Below are positions 24,950-32,700 of a DNA stretch of 33,579 nt, piece after piece. The position numbers and the translations under genes are program-made. How positions within the stretch are numbered: position 1 is the first letter of the stretch; each line of letters opens with the position of its first letter. Origin of the DNA: Candidatus Acetothermia bacterium (GTDB lineage: Bacteria > Bipolaricaulota > Bipolaricaulia > RBG-16-55-9 > DRXL01); contig JACOSB010000025.1 in NCBI GenBank assembly GCA_016179105.1, forward strand, positions 1 through 33,579. Reading direction: 5' to 3'. The notes under the pieces are model-generated. The model was given only the letters and a program-made list of their open reading frames with translations, had not been told where the DNA came from and searched no databases.

Positions 24950-25045
24950 GTCTCATCCATGTCCGATACGAGTCCGATGGCCAAAAACGATGAATAGATG
25001 AGTCCATTGGCGAGAGACGCTCGTGAGACGATCGAATGCTATACT
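24950..25045 (+). promoter_or_regulatory. Candidate SARP operator and promoter of the large BTAD regulator
   Basis: Three heptamers at exactly 11-bp pitch: GTCTCAT (24950), GTCCGAT (24961), GTCCGAT (24972). A second pair at 11-bp pitch follows: GAGACGC (25014), GAGACGA (25025). This pair ends exactly 8 nt before a TATACT box (25040-25045), and no good -35 hexamer exists where one is expected. Direct heptamers spaced by 4 nt and ending 8 nt before the -10 box are the known binding architecture of Streptomyces SARPs. The regulator start at 25136 lies 90 nt downstream. The rest of the 24733-25135 gap shows only the family C repeat. Confidence 0.55.
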
Positions 25046-25135
25046 GTTACTTAGAAATAGATAGACACGATGCTATGAATCTATTGACGAAAGCATTAAA
25101 ATAAGAGCGAACCGAAGAGCCCTGAGCGAGGTCCG

Positions 25136-28100
25136 ATGCTCCGTATCAGTCTGCTGGGAGAGTTTCGGCTGGAGAAAGGCGCCGGGCAACGTTTGCCCCT
25201 CACCAGCCGCAAACTTGAATGGCTCTTCGCGTACTTAGTCTTACACCCCACGACGCACCCCCGCGATCGGCTCGCGGGGCAATTCTGGCCCGATTCCGAG
25301 CAAGACAAAGCCAATCGCAGCTTGCGCCAGGCTCTTTATATCTTACGACCAGTCATCGAGCCTGAAGACTCGGCTCGGGGGATTTATCTTTACGCCAGCC
25401 AAACAACTGTTCAATTTAATAAAGAGAGCCCACATTGGCTCGATGTGAAAGAGTTCGAAAAGCTCGTCAAAGAGAGCGAAGCGCTCGCTGGCACCGAGAA
25501 AGCCCAACGGCTGCAAGCTGCTGTCTCTCTGTATCACGGAGACTTGTTAGACGGGTGCTACGAAGACTGGTGTCTCGAAGCACGCGGGTATTTTAGGGAA
25601 CTGTGCATAAAAGCGCTGCAACAGCTGGTGCTCCATCACACCGAGCAAAAAGCCTACGCTCAAGCCATTGCGTGCGCCAAGCAAATTCTTGCCAAGAATC
25701 CCCTGCACGAAGAGATGCACCGTCATTTGATGTATCTCTACTATGCGTCCGGCGATCGCAACGCGGCGCTGCATCAGTATCACGAGTGCGGGAACATTCT
25801 CAAGACAGAACTAAACATTGAGCCACTGCCCGAAACAAAAGACCTCTTTCGCGAGATCGAGCAACAGACAAGCTTAGCGCAATTGGAAGCGCTCGCCAGC
25901 CGCGCGCGCGAGCTGATCCGTCGCTATCCCGAACTGAGCGTGCCCTTCGTCGGGCGCACGGAAGAGAGTCAACAATTCACACTAGCTTGGGATAAAGCGT
26001 CTCAAGGCCAAGGGCAGACGTTTTTCATGGCTGGAGAAGCGGGCGTGGGCAAGAGCCGCTTGGCTCAAGAATGGTTGAACTTTGCGTCGACGCACGGAGG
26101 CTGGGTCTTGAGCGGGCGCTGCTACGAGATTGAAGGAAAGCTCTCGTATCAGCCGATCGTGGAGGCTCTGCGCAGCGGGCTTTCTCAGATCACTGCAGAA
26201 AGCCTTGGCCGCATCTCGCCGATCTGGATGAGCGAAGTCATAAAGCTAGTGCCCGAACTAGGAGAAAAAATTCCTTCACTACAGCCGAGTGCTCCCTTGA
26301 CCATGCCGCTTCAAGAACGCAATCGTCTCTTTGAAGGACTTTTCCAATTTATTCTCAGTCTCTCCCAAGAGAAACCGCTCTTGCTCTTCTTTGATGACCT
26401 GCAATGGGCTGATGAGTCGACTCTCGAATTCATTCACTACCTCGTGCGCAAACTGCCCACGCAAAAACTTTTCTTTTTGGGAACGTACCGCGTCGAAGAA
26501 GTGACCGAAGAGCATCCATTATGGAAACAACTGCAGTATCTCCAGCGCGATCATCTGATTATTCAGATCCCGCTGGCACCGCTACAGGCCGAAGATCTGG
26601 AAAAATTACTCTACGGCATGTTGAAATCTGGGGAGCTGGGGGAGCTAGGGCAGTGGGTCTATGAGCGATCCAAGGGAATTCCGTTCTTCGCCGTCGAGCT
26701 TATCAAATCGTTCATCGAGGCCGGCGTTCTCTCGTTGGACGAACAAGAATGCTGGCAGGTCGAGCGGGCCAAGTTTACGGCTGAGTACATTCCGTCCACT
26801 GTGCGTTCGTTGATTGAGATGCGCCTCAGGCGCCTCAGTCAGCTCAGTCGTCAAGTGCTCGACGTCGCCGCCGTGACGAGCCGTGCGTTCACGACAGAGC
26901 TGCTCGCGCAGACTATGGGAAGACAACAAGAAGATATGTTCGACCGTATCGATGAGCTGCTGCGAGCGCGCGTGATCGTGAGAGACGATAGCCGATACGA
27001 TTTCCGTCATGATTTGATCCGTCAAGTGATATATGGGACGTTGCTGCCGGAGCGCAAGCGACATCTGCACAAGCACGTGGGTGAGGTCTTGGAGCGAACG
27101 CACGCGCAGCGTCTGGATGAGATCGCGGGTGAGTTGGCGTTTCACTTCCTGCAAGCGGGCCTATGGCCGCAGGCGATGGAGTATTCGCTGCGAGCGGGCG
27201 AACGGGCCTGGAAAGCGTACGCCAAACAAGAAGCACTCGATGCGTTCCACAGAGCTTTGGATCTAGCCCAAAAACTAGAAGATGCTCAGGGCATGATGAG
27301 AGCGTATAAAGGACTAGGTCAAGTCTGCTGCTTCACCGACAAACACGACGAAGGGTTGCAATATAGCTTGAAAGCTTTGGAGCTGTGCAAAGATCCGTAT
27401 CAACGCGTGGACATCTATCATGCAATTGCGAATGTGTATCACAAAAAAGCGGATTACGAAAAAGCCCTAGATTATTGTAAGACATCTATTCAAGAGTTGG
27501 GTGTAAACAATCAATCAATTGAGATGGTCAAAATATTGGATTTAACTGGTACGAGCTTTTTGCACTTGCGCCGATTTGATGAGGCAATCGAGTACGAGAT
27601 TCGATGTTTGAGAATTTTAGAAGGTACAGATCAATGGAGTGCCTTAGCATTAGTGTACACCCATTTGGGTAGCGCTTATAGAGGCAAAAGGGATTATGAC
27701 AAAGCTATTGAATATTGTGTGAAGTCTGTCGAGATGGCCGAGCGTATTTCAGATATAAATGCCATGGCGACGGCTTATTGGTGGTTGGCGAACACCTACT
27801 CATACAAGGGGGACAGCAAGCGAGCAATCGAATGGTATCAGAAGGCTATGGATGGCTATACCAGAATGGACGATGTAAGCTCTGTAGCATCTGTAACTCG
27901 GTATATTAGTTTTGAGTTTATGCGCCTTCAACAGCTTGATCCAGCTATAACCTATGCCCACAAAGTACTTCAAATCTGGTCTGAAATGCAGGTAACACCC
28001 AAGATTGCAGAATCCTATGCAATCCTGGGTTGCCTTTATGATGCACAGGGATCATCAGATCAAGGCAATTACTCCTTGGATAAAGCTTTGCAACTTGCTG

Positions 28101-28297
28101 GTAATGAGGGAACCTTGTTTACTGTTATCATTATGTGCTATGCACTCCTAGGAGAGCCAGATAAGGCCATAAAATGGCTTGAGAAGGGAATCACCTTTTT
28201 ACAAGAATGGCAGCTTGAGTATTTTAAATCCCATCCTTGGTTTGACACCCTCCGCAGCGATCCAAGATTTCACGCGATCTTAAATCAGAAACATTAA
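25136..28297 (+). CDS. Large SARP/AfsR-type regulator: BTAD DNA-binding part, AAA/STAND ATPase, TPR sensor
   Basis: 1053 residues; ATG after GCGAGG. Residues 1-95 form an OmpR-type winged helix (MLRISLLGEFRLEKG, SRKLEWLFAYLVLHP, RSLRQALYILR). Residues about 95-245 are the BTAD domain (LYHGDLLDGCYEDWC, MHRHLMYLYYASGDRNAAL). Residues about 270-680 are an ATPase with Walker A GEAGVGKSR near 300 and Walker B LLLFFDDLQWAD near 416. From about 690, TPR repeats run to the end (KALDYCKTSIQEL, KAIEYCVKSVEMAERI, RAIEWYQKAMDGY). Expected role: ATP-gated transcription activator whose TPRs bind a signal. The TPR part from about 27390 is far poorer in G+C than the rest. Own operator-like repeats lie upstream. 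Confidence 0.88.
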   Translation: MLRISLLGEFRLEKGAGQRLPLTSRKLEWLFAYLVLHPTTHPRDRLAGQFWPDSEQDKANRSLRQALYILRPVIEPEDSARGIYLYASQTTVQFNKESPHWLDVKEFEKLVKESEALAGTEKAQRLQAAVSLYHGDLLDGCYEDWCLEARGYFRELCIKALQQLVLHHTEQKAYAQAIACAKQILAKNPLHEEMHRHLMYLYYASGDRNAALHQYHECGNILKTELNIEPLPETKDLFREIEQQTSLAQLEALASRARELIRRYPELSVPFVGRTEESQQFTLAWDKASQGQGQTFFMAGEAGVGKSRLAQEWLNFASTHGGWVLSGRCYEIEGKLSYQPIVEALRSGLSQITAESLGRISPIWMSEVIKLVPELGEKIPSLQPSAPLTMPLQERNRLFEGLFQFILSLSQEKPLLLFFDDLQWADESTLEFIHYLVRKLPTQKLFFLGTYRVEEVTEEHPLWKQLQYLQRDHLIIQIPLAPLQAEDLEKLLYGMLKSGELGELGQWVYERSKGIPFFAVELIKSFIEAGVLSLDEQECWQVERAKFTAEYIPSTVRSLIEMRLRRLSQLSRQVLDVAAVTSRAFTTELLAQTMGRQQEDMFDRIDELLRARVIVRDDSRYDFRHDLIRQVIYGTLLPERKRHLHKHVGEVLERTHAQRLDEIAGELAFHFLQAGLWPQAMEYSLRAGERAWKAYAKQEALDAFHRALDLAQKLEDAQGMMRAYKGLGQVCCFTDKHDEGLQYSLKALELCKDPYQRVDIYHAIANVYHKKADYEKALDYCKTSIQELGVNNQSIEMVKILDLTGTSFLHLRRFDEAIEYEIRCLRILEGTDQWSALALVYTHLGSAYRGKRDYDKAIEYCVKSVEMAERISDINAMATAYWWLANTYSYKGDSKRAIEWYQKAMDGYTRMDDVSSVASVTRYISFEFMRLQQLDPAITYAHKVLQIWSEMQVTPKIAESYAILGCLYDAQGSSDQGNYSLDKALQLAGNEGTLFTVIIMCYALLGEPDKAIKWLEKGITFLQEWQLEYFKSHPWFDTLRSDPRFHAILNQKH

Positions 28298-28325
28298 GGA
28301 GGAGCAGTCCGCGAACCGCCCCTCC
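28298..28325. repeat. Palindromic element, family A copy 10 (degenerate)
   Basis: GGAGGAGC at the left and CGCGAACCGCCCCTCC at the right, starting directly after the regulator stop codon TAA. It may act as the terminator hairpin of that gene. Confidence 0.6.
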
Positions 28326-28366
28326 CTAGCCTAATGTGATATACGAGTTTTCTGGCGAGCACTACT

Positions 28367-28396
28367 CCTTCCCCTGTCGGTCACGACGGGGGAAGG
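28367..28396. repeat. Palindromic element, family E copy 1
   Basis: CCTTCCCC...GGGGGAAGG with centre TGTCGGTCACGAC, followed by the word GCTGGGATGGGGGC, which recurs after copy 5. First of two copies on the 3' side of the DUF559 gene. Confidence 0.8.
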
Positions 28397-28436
28397 CTGG
28401 GATGGGGGCCAAAGCCCCCACCTGCGCTTCGCGCTG

Positions 28437-28466
28437 TCCTCCCCCGTTCGGACGAACAGGGGAGGA
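28437..28466. repeat. Palindromic element, family E copy 2
   Basis: TCCTCCCCCGTTCG/GACGAACAGGGGAGGA, a strong hairpin ending 7 nt from the DUF559 stop. Confidence 0.85.
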
Positions 28467-28473
28467 ACTTTAA

Positions 28474-28827
28474 TTATTCCTCCAACGCTTCCAGAATTCT
28501 CTGGAGAACTGACTCGATGTAGTGATGCACTTCTTGATTCGTAAAACGAATTACGCGATACCCTTTTTGCTCACGCAGCCATCGAGTCCGTTCTGCATCG
28601 TACTCTGCCTGTACGGCATGAGTATCTCCATCAATCTCAATCACCAGCTTAGCCTTCGGGCAGAAAAAATCGACGATGAATCGACCTACAGCATGTTGCC
28701 TACGGAAGTGGGTTCCTCGGAATTGTCCAAGGCGTAGATGTCGCCAGAGCTTTTGTTCCGCTGAGGTCATCTCTTGGCGCAATTGCCGAGCTCGAGTTTG
28801 TACAGTTACTGAGGCCCGCCAACGCAT
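28474..28827 (-). CDS. DUF559 endonuclease-like protein (Vsr / PD-(D/E)XK fold)
   Basis: 117 residues. Family marks: RARQLRQEMTSAEQKLWRHL, FRRQHAVGRFIVDFFCP (Asp53), LVIEIDGDTH (Glu64, Asp66, His70), YDAERTRWL and YRVIRFTNQEV. DUF559 proteins share the fold of very-short-patch repair and restriction nucleases, and their role is not established. The core acidic and His residues are present, so it is probably active as a nuclease. It stands alone, with two family E palindromes on its 3' side and three on its 5' side, and these palindromes occur nowhere else in the window. An intact ATG starts at 28827; a GTG six codons in is also possible. Confidence 0.87.
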   Translation of the reverse strand: MRWRASVTVQTRARQLRQEMTSAEQKLWRHLRLGQFRGTHFRRQHAVGRFIVDFFCPKAKLVIEIDGDTHAVQAEYDAERTRWLREQKGYRVIRFTNQEVHHYIESVLQRILEALEE

Positions 28828-28843
28828 AAGGCCACACCTTTGG

Positions 28844-28878
28844 TTTTCCCCTATTCGCTCGAATACGAACAGGGAAAA
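28844..28878. repeat. Palindromic element, family E copy 3
   Basis: TTTTCCCCTATTCGCTCGAA and TACGAACAGGGAAAA: outer arms more A/T rich than other copies, inner TTCG/CGAA core conserved. It lies 17 nt upstream of the DUF559 start codon. Confidence 0.75.
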
Positions 28879-28943
28879 AATTCTTAATGTATGTATTATA
28901 CTCGGTTTTTATCTAACTACTCCAATAAAGGCCCCCACCTTAG

Positions 28944-28979
28944 TCCTCCCCCGTTCGCTCGAATGCGAACGGGGGAGGA
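28944..28979. repeat. Palindromic element, family E copy 4 (near perfect)
   Basis: TCCTCCCCCGTTCG, 8-nt centre, CGAACGGGGGAGGA: 14-bp perfect arms, the cleanest member of this family. Confidence 0.88.
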
Positions 28980-29018
28980 AATGCTTGAGTGTGCACGTTG
29001 TTCCGGTCAAATGTTACC

Positions 29019-29048
29019 CCTTCCCCTGTCGGTCACGACGGGGGAAGG
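29019..29048. repeat. Palindromic element, family E copy 5
   Basis: 30 bp identical to copy 1 (CCTTCCCC...GGGGGAAGG) and followed by TTGGGATGGGGC, close to the word after copy 1. It lies 20 nt from the metalloprotease stop. Confidence 0.85.
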
Positions 29049-29067
29049 TTGGGATGGGGCCTCAGCC

Positions 29068-31242
29068 TTAAGGCGCCGGACAAGTCACCCCCGCCGCACA
29101 CTCTCGAAGCCGTGAGTTATTGTCTGCTCTCGTTCCTATTTCAAGCAATACCGAATCAAAGAATCGGAAAACAATGTCTTGATTAATCTTCGGCGACATG
29201 ACCGTCCGTCCCGGCGGTTCCCCAAATGTGCAGTCAAGTAGCAAGTTACACGCACGATCTTCTATACGATCCTCCGGTGGAATTAATGTATGCGGTGCGT
29301 TCAGATTGTGACCCAATTCATGAGCCATCAAGAGGAACCGCTGATACAAGAGCGCATTGTAATTCCTTGTATCTCCGCCAGCAGTGTTCGCTGTTGTTTC
29401 TCCAGGTCGTCTCCAAGGAACATGCTGAGAGATCGAGTGATGTGCAGGGGGATTAAAGATGATGCCCACACCCGGGTTTTGAGGATTCAAGCAAGTTATA
29501 TGCCTATTGTCTGTTCTCACCCCAACTCCGCCGATATTCTCTGCCAATCCAATAATTCCTTTTTTTCTATCAACCATGGCAGCAAAATCAGTTGCATTCC
29601 CACCAAAATCCGTCTTCTCCATCGGGGCAAAGTTGCGACCGCTCATCAGATGGACGATGCCAGTGACACTGCCACTTTGCTGGTCAGTATGAGGAAATTT
29701 TCCGGGATCGACTAAGTCACAGAGCAATGCGACAGCGGTTGCGTTCTGTTCGCCGGACGTAGGAATTGTAGACCCCGGCCCTCCATCCTGCCAAGTCTCG
29801 AGCGCTTGCAGCCGCAAGTTCATGCGCGGGAAATCGTTTCCTCCAAATGCAAAGAGACTGTCGACCAGGTTCGCCACTTCTTCTTGACGCTGCCACCATT
29901 CTTTCTCGTCTTGGATCTGATTGAAGGGTTGATCACCGACCACCGTGAGCGTGAACGCATTCGCAAACCCCGTCGGGCCACGCAAAGGCAACGGGCAGGC
30001 TATTGCCGAACTGGAGCAGAACTTGCCGCGTAGCTCGGCCAGCTTCTGAGAACTCACAAACTGTTCACCGAAGCCTAGCAAGGGGGTTTTCTTGTTGAAG
30101 CTGTCTTCAGCGATGCGCAGCTCATCATCGTCCAAGCGATTGTTGTTGTTGCGATCGAGCACTTCTTCGATCGTGACCGCATTTTGCACGCGAATGCCCT
30201 TCACTTGACGTTCAAAGGTCTCTTGCGGCTTCTCTGGGTTGGTCAATCGGACCTCGGCGACATAGCTTCCCAAGCCAAACTCGACCGTTGGACAATTGAT
30301 TGCAATCATAGCATCGAGCTTTATAAGGACGCGCGAGGGATTGGGCTGACATTCCAAAACAGGTTTTGACTCTCCAGAGTCTCCAATCCTTCTGATTATG
30401 AGAGTGATGACTGCATCGACATCTTTCATATCTTTTCTATTATTTGTGACCATGGCTCTCACAGGAAGAGCTCCAGGGATCATGCGAATCGGCAGATCGA
30501 TGTTGATCGCGACGCCCGAGTACAACTTGTCAACATCTTTGCAAGGTCCAGGGATGTGCGGCTCACACCGAGGGTCCAGCACGATGTCAAAATCAGTCGC
30601 CGATGCTTTATAGACGATGTGCGTACGTTTGTGTGCTGGAAAGCCGCATTGTTCGATCTCCGCGAGCGAGGCGCCGTTAAGCAACAGGAGCGACCGCACA
30701 GGCTCGATGAAGAACCATCCATCTAGGGTCAAAACAAAGCCGGAGATGAACCCTTGAGGGCCGCCGGAGGCTCGCTGAGGTACGTAGAGCTCGGCCAGAT
30801 ACTGGTCGGGAACAAACCCTTGATAAGTGGCCGATGGAGGAAGAGTCTCTTCTATTCCCGTTGGGGTAGAGACACTGCGGCGCAGAGCTCGGAAGCCGCT
30901 CGCGCGCAACTCTTTAGGCGAGAGCAAGACGTCCTGCTTATCTACAATGACTTCACCGGTGGATAATCTTATTCTGCGAAGAGGGATGGAGATGAGAGCA
31001 GGCGCAGCTTGAAGTCTCCCAAATATATCCCGAATGTTGAAATCCTGCGTCTCGTCGTCGAACAGCTCGAACTGCATACCTCCGAGAGAAGGTACCTTCT
31101 GCGCCACGAATATCTTTGGACTGAGCAGACAGCCGAACTGCCCGTAACTCGTCATCTGGCCCAATGGCCCCACAAAGAACAAGCAAAGCGAGAGAAAGCA
31201 CACCAAACTTCCCCACGCGAGCAACTGACGTGAATTTTTCAT
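29068..31242 (-). CDS. Exported metzincin-type zinc metalloprotease with an EF-hand-like site
   Basis: 724 residues from ATG 31242, chosen by an AAGGAGG site; an upstream ATG at 31287 would precede that site. A signal peptide follows (LVCFLSLCLFFVGPLG). The catalytic zinc motif HELGHNLNAPH is near residue 640, with a Met-turn candidate in RTVMSPK, as in M12-type (reprolysin/ADAM-like) metzincins. The usual Gly in HExxHxxGxxH is Asn here. Around residue 365, DRNNNNRLDDDE matches a calcium-binding EF-hand or dockerin-type loop, and VMSGRNFAP and IGLAENIGGVGVR are conserved around the active site. The N-terminal 350 residues look like beta domains. Expected to act outside the cytoplasm on proteins. 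It is divergent from the short SARP regulator. Confidence 0.83.
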   Translation of the reverse strand: MKNSRQLLAWGSLVCFLSLCLFFVGPLGQMTSYGQFGCLLSPKIFVAQKVPSLGGMQFELFDDETQDFNIRDIFGRLQAAPALISIPLRRIRLSTGEVIVDKQDVLLSPKELRASGFRALRRSVSTPTGIEETLPPSATYQGFVPDQYLAELYVPQRASGGPQGFISGFVLTLDGWFFIEPVRSLLLLNGASLAEIEQCGFPAHKRTHIVYKASATDFDIVLDPRCEPHIPGPCKDVDKLYSGVAINIDLPIRMIPGALPVRAMVTNNRKDMKDVDAVITLIIRRIGDSGESKPVLECQPNPSRVLIKLDAMIAINCPTVEFGLGSYVAEVRLTNPEKPQETFERQVKGIRVQNAVTIEEVLDRNNNNRLDDDELRIAEDSFNKKTPLLGFGEQFVSSQKLAELRGKFCSSSAIACPLPLRGPTGFANAFTLTVVGDQPFNQIQDEKEWWQRQEEVANLVDSLFAFGGNDFPRMNLRLQALETWQDGGPGSTIPTSGEQNATAVALLCDLVDPGKFPHTDQQSGSVTGIVHLMSGRNFAPMEKTDFGGNATDFAAMVDRKKGIIGLAENIGGVGVRTDNRHITCLNPQNPGVGIIFNPPAHHSISQHVPWRRPGETTANTAGGDTRNYNALLYQRFLLMAHELGHNLNAPHTLIPPEDRIEDRACNLLLDCTFGEPPGRTVMSPKINQDIVFRFFDSVLLEIGTRADNNSRLRECAAGVTCPAP

Positions 31243-31323
31243 AAAACCCTCCTTCAGAGTTTGGAAAGATCGGATCGACGCTTCCATCGAGTAGAGAATT
31301 CGTTTGCCTGCCTCAAAAGCAAT

Positions 31324-31351
31324 CTTATATCAGTAGGACAAAAGCAGTCAA
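31324..31351 (-). promoter_or_regulatory. Sigma70-type promoter of the metalloprotease gene
   Basis: On the minus strand: TTGACT (31346-31351), 16-nt spacer, TATAAG (31324-31329). The start codon lies about 80 nt downstream. Confidence 0.6.
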
Positions 31352-31369
31352 ATTGATTTCTGTGTCTCA

Positions 31370-31387
31370 CTCCGTTGATCTACGGAG
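31370..31387. promoter_or_regulatory. Short inverted repeat near the metalloprotease promoter
   Basis: CTCCGT, 6-nt centre TGATCT, ACGGAG: perfect 6-bp arms, 18 bp upstream of the -35 box. Could be an operator; not tied to any known regulator. Confidence 0.4.
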
Positions 31388-31420
31388 TATCACCTCCATC
31401 TTCTGTGTTGGCACCATTGT

Positions 31421-31484
31421 GTCTTTCGAGCGTCAAAAATTCGTCAAAAGCTCAAACTGCTCACATCTTTGAATCGCTGATACT
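31421..31484 (+). promoter_or_regulatory. Candidate SARP operator upstream of the short BTAD regulator
   Basis: Three GTC heptamers at exactly 11-bp pitch: GTCTTTC (31421), GTCAAAA (31432), GTCAAAA (31443). A GATACT box (31479-31484), with the same ATACTGTT word as the box at 25040, is downstream. It lies in the 512-nt gap between the metalloprotease and the regulator. The rest of the gap holds the metalloprotease promoter, the inverted repeat at 31370 and the family D repeat; I see no gene there. Confidence 0.5.
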
Positions 31485-31586
31485 GTTTTGCCTTCTGAAT
31501 GTCCGATTGTTAGTGCTTACGATCAGTGTATTTCGCCAACCTATCAAGATACGCTCAATGCAAAACAGTATGAGATCACCGATACT

Positions 31587-31659
31587 CCACAGAAAACACG
31601 GAAGAAAAACAGGCCGTTTTCCGTGTACTCCGTGGAACTTCCGTGCCTTCCGTGATTCT
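31587..31659. repeat. Intergenic repeat family D, copy 3
   Basis: CCACAGAAAACACGGAAG at the left and TTTTCCGTGTACTCCGTGG, TTCCGTGCCTTCCGTGATTC at the right, about 73 bp of imperfect inverted repeat. It lies between the operator-like repeats and the start of the regulator gene, so it may sit in the mRNA leader. Confidence 0.7.
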
Positions 31660-31754
31660 ATTTTTGCTTATCCCTACGCACTTTGACGCTTTTTTGACAC
31701 CCCCGCTCTATCTTCCAAGCACTTCAACGCATGGCAGGAGGTTGCTCGAAACCT

Positions 31755-32567
31755 ATGACTCTACGAGTTCAGTTGTTCGGCGAATTTCATGTCTGGCGCG
31801 ACCAAGACGATTTGACTCCCCTCTTAACCCATCTGGGAAAACCCAAAACGTTGCTCAAAATCTTCCTGACCCACCCGGGCAAAATCTTCACAAAAGACGA
31901 ATTGATCGAATGGCTCTGGCCCGACCTGCCCCCTTGCACTGCCGCCTCCAACTTGCGCAAGCGCATCAGCGAGCTGCGCCGAGCGCTCGAACCGGAAATC
32001 TCCCGAGGGTCCGAATCGACGTATATCTTCACGGGCTTCTCGCACTATCGCTTCAACGAGAGCGCTCCTCATAGCACTGATGCACAAGAATTTTTGCAAA
32101 GATGGGAGGCCGGCCGGCACTTGGAACACTCGGGTCATATTCGTCTGGCCATCGAGGAGTACGAGGCCGCAGCGGCTTTGGTCCGGGGCGATTTTCTCGC
32201 CGAAGATCGTTACGAAGACTGGGCGTCTCCCCTCCAGGTCGAGTGGGAAGAGCGCTGTCTCCGTTTGCTGCAGCGCTTGTCCGAGGGCTACGCCCGCCTC
32301 GGGCAGTACGACCGCGCGCTCGACCAATGCCGGAAAGGACTCAAAATTAAACCCTGGTGTGAGCGTCTCTTCAGACAAAAAATACTCTTTCATTATCATA
32401 CGGGAGAACACAGCGAGGCTCTCCATGCTTATCAAGCTTGCGTACAAGCCTTGCGTGAGCATTTAGGAACCGAGCCCGCACCCGAGACTCAGGCCCTCTA
32501 TGAGCAGCTCCTTAAGCGAGAAACCTCGGAGTTACTGATGGTCATCCCCCACCAGTATGTCCCATGA
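31755..32567 (+). CDS. Short SARP-type transcription regulator (winged helix plus BTAD)
   Basis: 270 residues from ATG 31755 (MTLRVQLFGEFHVW is the normal family start; a frame-matching ATG at 31731 overlaps the GGAGGT site, which would then lie 12 nt before 31755). Residues 1-95 are the OmpR-like winged helix (KPKTLLKIFLTHPG, DELIEWLWPDLPP, ASNLRKRISELRRAL). Residues 100-255 are BTAD (AAALVRGDFLAEDRYEDWA, YARLGQYDRALDQCRKGL, YHTGEHSEALHAY). No ATPase or sensor part, so it resembles the small Streptomyces SARPs such as ActII-ORF4, which are direct activators. Divergent from the metalloprotease and followed by an ABC ATPase gene. Confidence 0.87.
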   Translation: MTLRVQLFGEFHVWRDQDDLTPLLTHLGKPKTLLKIFLTHPGKIFTKDELIEWLWPDLPPCTAASNLRKRISELRRALEPEISRGSESTYIFTGFSHYRFNESAPHSTDAQEFLQRWEAGRHLEHSGHIRLAIEEYEAAAALVRGDFLAEDRYEDWASPLQVEWEERCLRLLQRLSEGYARLGQYDRALDQCRKGLKIKPWCERLFRQKILFHYHTGEHSEALHAYQACVQALREHLGTEPAPETQALYEQLLKRETSELLMVIPHQYVP

Positions 32568-32598
32568 CCCCTCCTTGCGTCTTCTCTCTCCAATTATA

Positions 32599-32626
32599 GT
32601 CGCAGCGCGTCTCTCCAGCGTCTCAC
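32599..32626 (+). promoter_or_regulatory. GTC heptamers upstream of the ABC ATPase gene
   Basis: GTCGCAG (32599), GTCTCTC (32609), GTCTCAC (32620): pitches of 10 and 11 bp. The same repeat style as at 24950 and 31421, but the link to a promoter is weaker because the nearest good -10 box (32724) is about 100 bp away. Confidence 0.35.
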
Positions 32627-32700
32627 GGGCACTATCTCAATTTTAAGCTCAACAGGAGGGTAGAATTTTAAAACCCCTCAGACACGCTCTAGACGGAATT

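Noticed and set aside
31375..31686. Plus-strand frame of 103 residues before the short SARP gene
   Set aside because: It runs through operator-like repeats and a family D inverted repeat and has no protein-like pattern.
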